Below, piece after piece: positions 61,169 through 64,000 of a stretch of 64,000 nucleotides of DNA. The DNA is from Kitasatospora sp. NA04385 (GTDB lineage: Bacteria > Actinomycetota > Actinomycetes > Streptomycetales > Streptomycetaceae). Below the pieces are notes generated by a model. It saw only the letters and a list, made by a program, of their open reading frames with translations. It made no database searches and had not been told where the DNA came from. The position numbers and the translations under genes were made by a program. Location: positions 7,137,728-7,201,727 of the forward strand of contig NZ_CP054919.1 of the NCBI RefSeq assembly GCF_013364235.1, written 5' to 3'. How positions within the stretch are numbered: position 1 is the stretch's first letter; every line of letters starts with the position of its first letter.

Positions 61169-61203
61169 GGGGCGTGCCTCCTCGGGGGGCGGTCGGGGGT
61201 GGG

Positions 61204-62193
61204 TCAGGCGGAGGCGGCGGCGCGCTGGCGCTCGACGGCCTCGTAGAGCGCCTTGATGTTGGCGGTGCCGAAGGTGCCCGCGCCCTGGCGCTCGATCACC
61301 TCCAGGAAGAAGGTCCGCCGGGGGTGGGTCGAGCGGGCGAAGATCTGGAACAGCTGGCCGCCGTGGTCCTGGTCGACCAGGACGTCCAGTTCGCGCAGCG
61401 TCCCCACCGGGATCGCGGTGTCGCCCAGCCGCTCGGCCAGGCCGTCGTAGTAGGCGCCCGGGGTGGAGAGGAACTCGACGCCGTGCGACCTGGCGGTGCG
61501 GACGGCGGTGGCGATGTCGTCGGTGCGCAGCGCCAGGTGCTGGACGCCCGCGCCGTCGTGGTCGGCGAGGAAGGTGTCGATCTGGCCGGCCCGGCGGCTG
61601 GTGTCCGGCTCGATCAGGGTGAAGGTGACGTCCCCGGAGGGGCTCTGCACCACGCTGGAGTCCATGCCCTGCTCGCCGACCTCGATGTACTCGCCGAAGA
61701 TCCGGTGCATGCCGAGCGCGGCCTCGCAGAACAGCACGGCCTCCGCCAGCTGCCCGGCGGGGACGCAGATCGCCACGTGGTCGAGGGCGTCCAGCAGTTC
61801 GCCGCCGGAGGGCTCCTGGGCGTCCGGCAGTCCGACGAAGCGCAGCGCGGTGTCGCCGAAGCCGGCGATCAGGGCGCCGTCCCGGTCCAGGACCACGGCG
61901 CCGTGCCGCTCGGCCCGCTCCAGTGCGGCCCGCGGGTCGGTGCAGCCGAGCGCCAGCACGGCGACGCCCTCGCCGTGCCGCTCGACGTAGCGGGCCACCG
62001 GGTGGTCGGTGATCCCGCTGGAGTGCAGCCGCAGCCGGATGGTGCCCTGGTGCAGGTGGACGGCCCGCATCCCGGGCTGCCACTCGGGCTGGTCGGCGTC
62101 GCGCCGGAAGCCGAAGCGGGTCTGCAGCTCGGCGGCGGTCCGCGCGGCGTCCTCGCAGTGGTACTCGACATGGGTGATCGTCTGGATCGACAA
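61204..62193 (-). CDS. 4-Hydroxyphenylpyruvate dioxygenase / hydroxymandelate synthase family
   Basis: A 329-residue two-domain vicinal-oxygen-chelate enzyme. Fe(II) ligands are His139 (ALDHVAICV), His219 (VQHLALRTDD) and Glu298 (FFLEVIER). The C-terminal helix GTFGTANIKALYEAVERQ resembles hydroxymandelate synthase more than housekeeping HPPD, and the length is short for HPPD (usually 350-400). The product would be 4-hydroxymandelate (HmaS) or homogentisate (HPPD); the sequence alone does not decide. The TTG at 62193 follows AGGGAG. Co-location with E1 subunits and a ligase favours a secondary-metabolite role. Confidence 0.87.
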   Translation of the reverse strand: MSIQTITHVEYHCEDAARTAAELQTRFGFRRDADQPEWQPGMRAVHLHQGTIRLRLHSSGITDHPVARYVERHGEGVAVLALGCTDPRAALERAERHGAVVLDRDGALIAGFGDTALRFVGLPDAQEPSGGELLDALDHVAICVPAGQLAEAVLFCEAALGMHRIFGEYIEVGEQGMDSSVVQSPSGDVTFTLIEPDTSRRAGQIDTFLADHDGAGVQHLALRTDDIATAVRTARSHGVEFLSTPGAYYDGLAERLGDTAIPVGTLRELDVLVDQDHGGQLFQIFARSTHPRRTFFLEVIERQGAGTFGTANIKALYEAVERQRAAASA

Positions 62194-62238
62194 CGTGACT
62201 CCCTGAAAGCGGAGTGGAGAGCGGAGGGGGCTGACGGC

Positions 62239-62441
62239 GGCGAACTGCCTTGCCGGGCAGCCCCCTTGGCGAACTGGCGGGCCGGGGTGCCCACTTGGCG
62301 AACTGGCTTGCCGGGGTGCCCACTCGGCCGACCGGATTGCCGGGGCGCCTGCTCGGCGAACGGGTGCGCCGGGGCGCCTGCTCGGCGAACTGGTGGGCAG
62401 GAGCGCCTGTTTGGCGAACTGCGGTGCCGGACGGCCTACTT
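62239..62441. repeat. Tandem repeat, seven 29-bp units
   Basis: Seven contiguous 29-bp units starting GGCGAACTGG and ending GCCYRCTT fill the gap between the ketosynthase and HPPD-like genes. Units 2 and 3 (62268 and 62297) differ at only three or four positions. The last unit runs over the ketosynthase stop codon at 62436-62438. There are no spacers between units, so it is not a CRISPR array. It would be transcribed within the leftward operon. Confidence 0.92.
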
Positions 62442-63698
62442 GGCGGTGCGGGTGGGCGTCGGCCCGAAGACCAGGCTGGCGTTGTGGCCGCCGAACGCGA
62501 AGGCGTTGCTCAGCGCGGCCCGCAGGACGGCCGGGCGGGCGGCGCCGCGGACGTGGTCCAGGTCGCAGGCCGGGTCGGGCTCGTCCAGGTTGAGGGTCGG
62601 CGGGAGCAGGCCGCGGGCCACCGCCAGCGCGGTGACGGCGGCCTCCACCGCCCCGGCCGCGCCCAGCAGGTGGCCGGTGGCGCCCTTGGTGGAGCTGACG
62701 GCGGGCCGGTGCGCGCCGAACACCGCGTTCAGCGCGGCCGATTCGGCGATGTCGCCGAGCTTGGTGCCGGTGCCGTGCGCGTTGACGTAGCCGATGTCGG
62801 ACGGCTCCAGCCCGGCGTTGGCGAGGGCGGCCCGCATGGCGTCGGCGGCGCCCGAGCCGTCCGGGCGGGGCATGGTCGGGTGGTGGGCGTCGGTGCTGGA
62901 GCCCCAGCCGATCAGTTCGGCGTACCCGGCGGCGCCGCGGGCGGCGGCGTGCTCGGCGCTCTCCAGCACCAGGACGGCGCTGCCGTCGCCCAGCACGAAG
63001 CCGTTGCGGCGGGCGTCGAACGGCCGGGAGGCCTGCGCCGGGTCGTCCCAACCGACGGACAGCGCACGGGCGTTGGCGAAGGCGGAGATGATCGTCGGGT
63101 GCAGCGAGGCGTCCGTCCCGCCGCACACCACCACGTCCGCGTCGCCGGCCCGGATCAGCCGCAGCCCCTCGGCCACCGCCTGGGCACCGGCCGCGCAGGC
63201 CGTCACGATCGCGGTGCTGAAGCCGCGGATGCCGTGCTTGATCGCCACCCGGGCGGTCGCCATGTTGGAGAGCATCCCGGGCAGCAGGTACGGGCTGACC
63301 CCGGGACGGCCGCGCTCCCGGCGGCGGCCCGCCTGCTGCTCGTAGGTCTCCAGGCCGCCGCCGCCGGTGCCCAGCACCACGGCGGTGCGCCGGGCGTCGA
63401 CGTCGCGGCCGACCACCAGGGCGGCGTCGGCCAGCGCGTCGTCCGCGGCGGCCATCGCCAGCAGCGCGAAGCGGTCGACGCAGCGGGTCTCGGTCGGCGG
63501 CAGCACCTCCCGGCCGTCGATGTCCGGGGCGATCCCGGCGGCGGACAGCCAGCCGTGCGCGACGTGGCCCTCCGGTACGGCGGTGATGCCGCTGCGCCCG
63601 GAGGTCAGCGCCTCGAAGACCTCCGCGGGCTTGCGGCCCAGCGAGGTGACCATTCCCAGGCCGGTGACGACGGCCCCGGGCCGTCCGGCGCCGCTCAC
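62436..63698 (-). CDS. Beta-ketoacyl-ACP synthase, FabF/KAS II-like
   Basis: A 420-residue thiolase-fold enzyme with the full Cys-His-His set: Cys168 (VTACAAGAQ), His308 (VNAHGTGT) and His343 (KGATGHLLGAAG). It starts AVVTGLGMVTSLG, as FabF and type II PKS KS-alpha proteins do. It condenses an acyl-carrier-bound starter with a malonyl unit. No chain-length factor or carrier protein is visible in the window. The GTG at 63698 overlaps the ligase stop (GTGA). A stand-alone ketosynthase beside E1 and ligase genes suggests chain extension of an unusual starter. Confidence 0.92.
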   Translation of the reverse strand: MSGAGRPGAVVTGLGMVTSLGRKPAEVFEALTSGRSGITAVPEGHVAHGWLSAAGIAPDIDGREVLPPTETRCVDRFALLAMAAADDALADAALVVGRDVDARRTAVVLGTGGGGLETYEQQAGRRRERGRPGVSPYLLPGMLSNMATARVAIKHGIRGFSTAIVTACAAGAQAVAEGLRLIRAGDADVVVCGGTDASLHPTIISAFANARALSVGWDDPAQASRPFDARRNGFVLGDGSAVLVLESAEHAAARGAAGYAELIGWGSSTDAHHPTMPRPDGSGAADAMRAALANAGLEPSDIGYVNAHGTGTKLGDIAESAALNAVFGAHRPAVSSTKGATGHLLGAAGAVEAAVTALAVARGLLPPTLNLDEPDPACDLDHVRGAARPAVLRAALSNAFAFGGHNASLVFGPTPTRTAK

Positions 63699-64000
63699 CG
63701 GGCGGCCGCCGGGGCGGTGGCGGCGGTCGCGGTCGGGGCCGGGGCCGTCGCGGCGAGGTGGCGCTCGCGCAGCAGGACCTTGCGGACCTTGCCGGTCGGG
63801 CCGAGCGGGATGTCCGCGTCGTCGACCACCAGGACCGAGCGGACGGTGGCGGCGGTGTGCGGGTCGAGCGCGGCGAGCACCTCCGCGGTGCGGTCGGCGG
63901 CCGGGTCGGCGCCGTCCGCGAGCAGCAGCAGCACGTCGGTGACCACCCGGTCGACGTCCTTCACCGCGACGACCGTGCAGTCCTGCACGCCGGGGACGTC
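63695..64000 (-). CDS. AMP-dependent acyl-CoA/acyl-carrier ligase, C-terminal fragment
   Basis: The last 101 codons of a gene that runs out of the window. PGVQDCTVVAVKD and IPLGPTGKVRKVLLRE are the C-terminal motifs of acyl-adenylate-forming enzymes; the Lys in GPTGKVRK is the catalytic lysine of the adenylation step. An Ala/Thr/Pro tail ends the protein. It is upstream of and overlapping the ketosynthase gene (GTGA), so it probably activates an acid for the same pathway. Confidence 0.85.
   Translation of the reverse strand, partial: DVPGVQDCTVVAVKDVDRVVTDVLLLLADGADPAADRTAEVLAALDPHTAATVRSVLVVDDADIPLGPTGKVRKVLLRERHLAATAPAPTATAATAPAAAR

Noticed and set aside
61204..62193. Firm assignment as homogentisate-forming HPPD or as hydroxymandelate synthase
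   Set aside because: The Fe ligands are shared by both; the residues that separate them cannot be placed confidently without an alignment, so only the family is named.
62239..62441. CRISPR array, because of 29-bp repeats
   Set aside because: Units are contiguous with no spacers, vary at many positions, and there are no cas genes nearby.

Overview
The window is about 64 kb of very GC-rich DNA. Codon third positions are almost always G or C, GTG/TTG starts and GTGA/ATGA overlaps are common, and roadblock/LC7 proteins, ROK and LacI regulators and many secreted hydrolases are present. This points to a Streptomyces- or Kitasatospora-like actinomycete chromosome (inference from style and gene families). 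No insertion sequence, integrase, canonical full-length tRNA, rRNA or CRISPR array was found.

Layout. 1-9 kb: a lipoprotein, an ABC exporter pair, a two-component system, AraC, TetR and AhpD-like genes, and a nitronate monooxygenase interrupted by a frameshift. 9-28.8 kb: peptide and sugar acquisition. This covers an aminopeptidase P, a five-gene oligopeptide-type ABC importer followed by a GH36 alpha-galactosidase, an M6 metalloprotease, an S9 peptidase and a CefD-like PLP enzyme; three of the intergenic regions share a 13-bp motif. Embedded here are a roadblock/LC7 operon (one member frameshifted) and an autoregulated ArsR-MFS pair. 28.9-38.8 kb: a secreted beta-propeller/ricin protein and a ROK-controlled sugar ABC importer with a DUF5107/TPR protein. 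38.9-44.1 kb: a roadblock-ArsR pair, then a leaderless gene for a conserved protein whose 3' flank carries two circularly permuted tRNA-like cloverleaves, then a HelY-type helicase. 44.2-53.6 kb: two envelope-type proteins, a LacI regulator with two GH30 glycosidases, a membrane protein and a secreted protein. 53.7-64 kb: part of a probable natural-product cluster. Radical SAM, PLP enzyme and methyltransferase genes run rightward. They converge on a leftward operon of acyl-CoA ligase, ketosynthase, HPPD/hydroxymandelate-synthase-like dioxygenase, phytanoyl-type dioxygenase, E1 alpha, E1 beta and PLP decarboxylase.

Most unusual: at 39931-40147 (minus strand) two ~75-nt elements each fold as a complete tRNA cloverleaf, but only if the 3' half (anticodon-3' strand, T-arm, acceptor) is placed after the downstream 5' half (acceptor, D-arm, anticodon-5' strand). 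Both have the same 7-nt join (NNNA-CGT). They lie immediately downstream of, and probably in one transcript with, the conserved protein at 40220-40951. Bacterial permuted tmRNAs have this logic; I know of no permuted tRNA-like pair in actinobacteria.

Other signals are 8-, 11-, 15- and 29-bp tandem repeats in gene borders, a perfect 20-bp palindrome over a leaderless ArsR promoter, paired ROK operators, and two single-base frameshifts that could be assembly errors. All product names rest on reading motifs by eye; no database search was possible.
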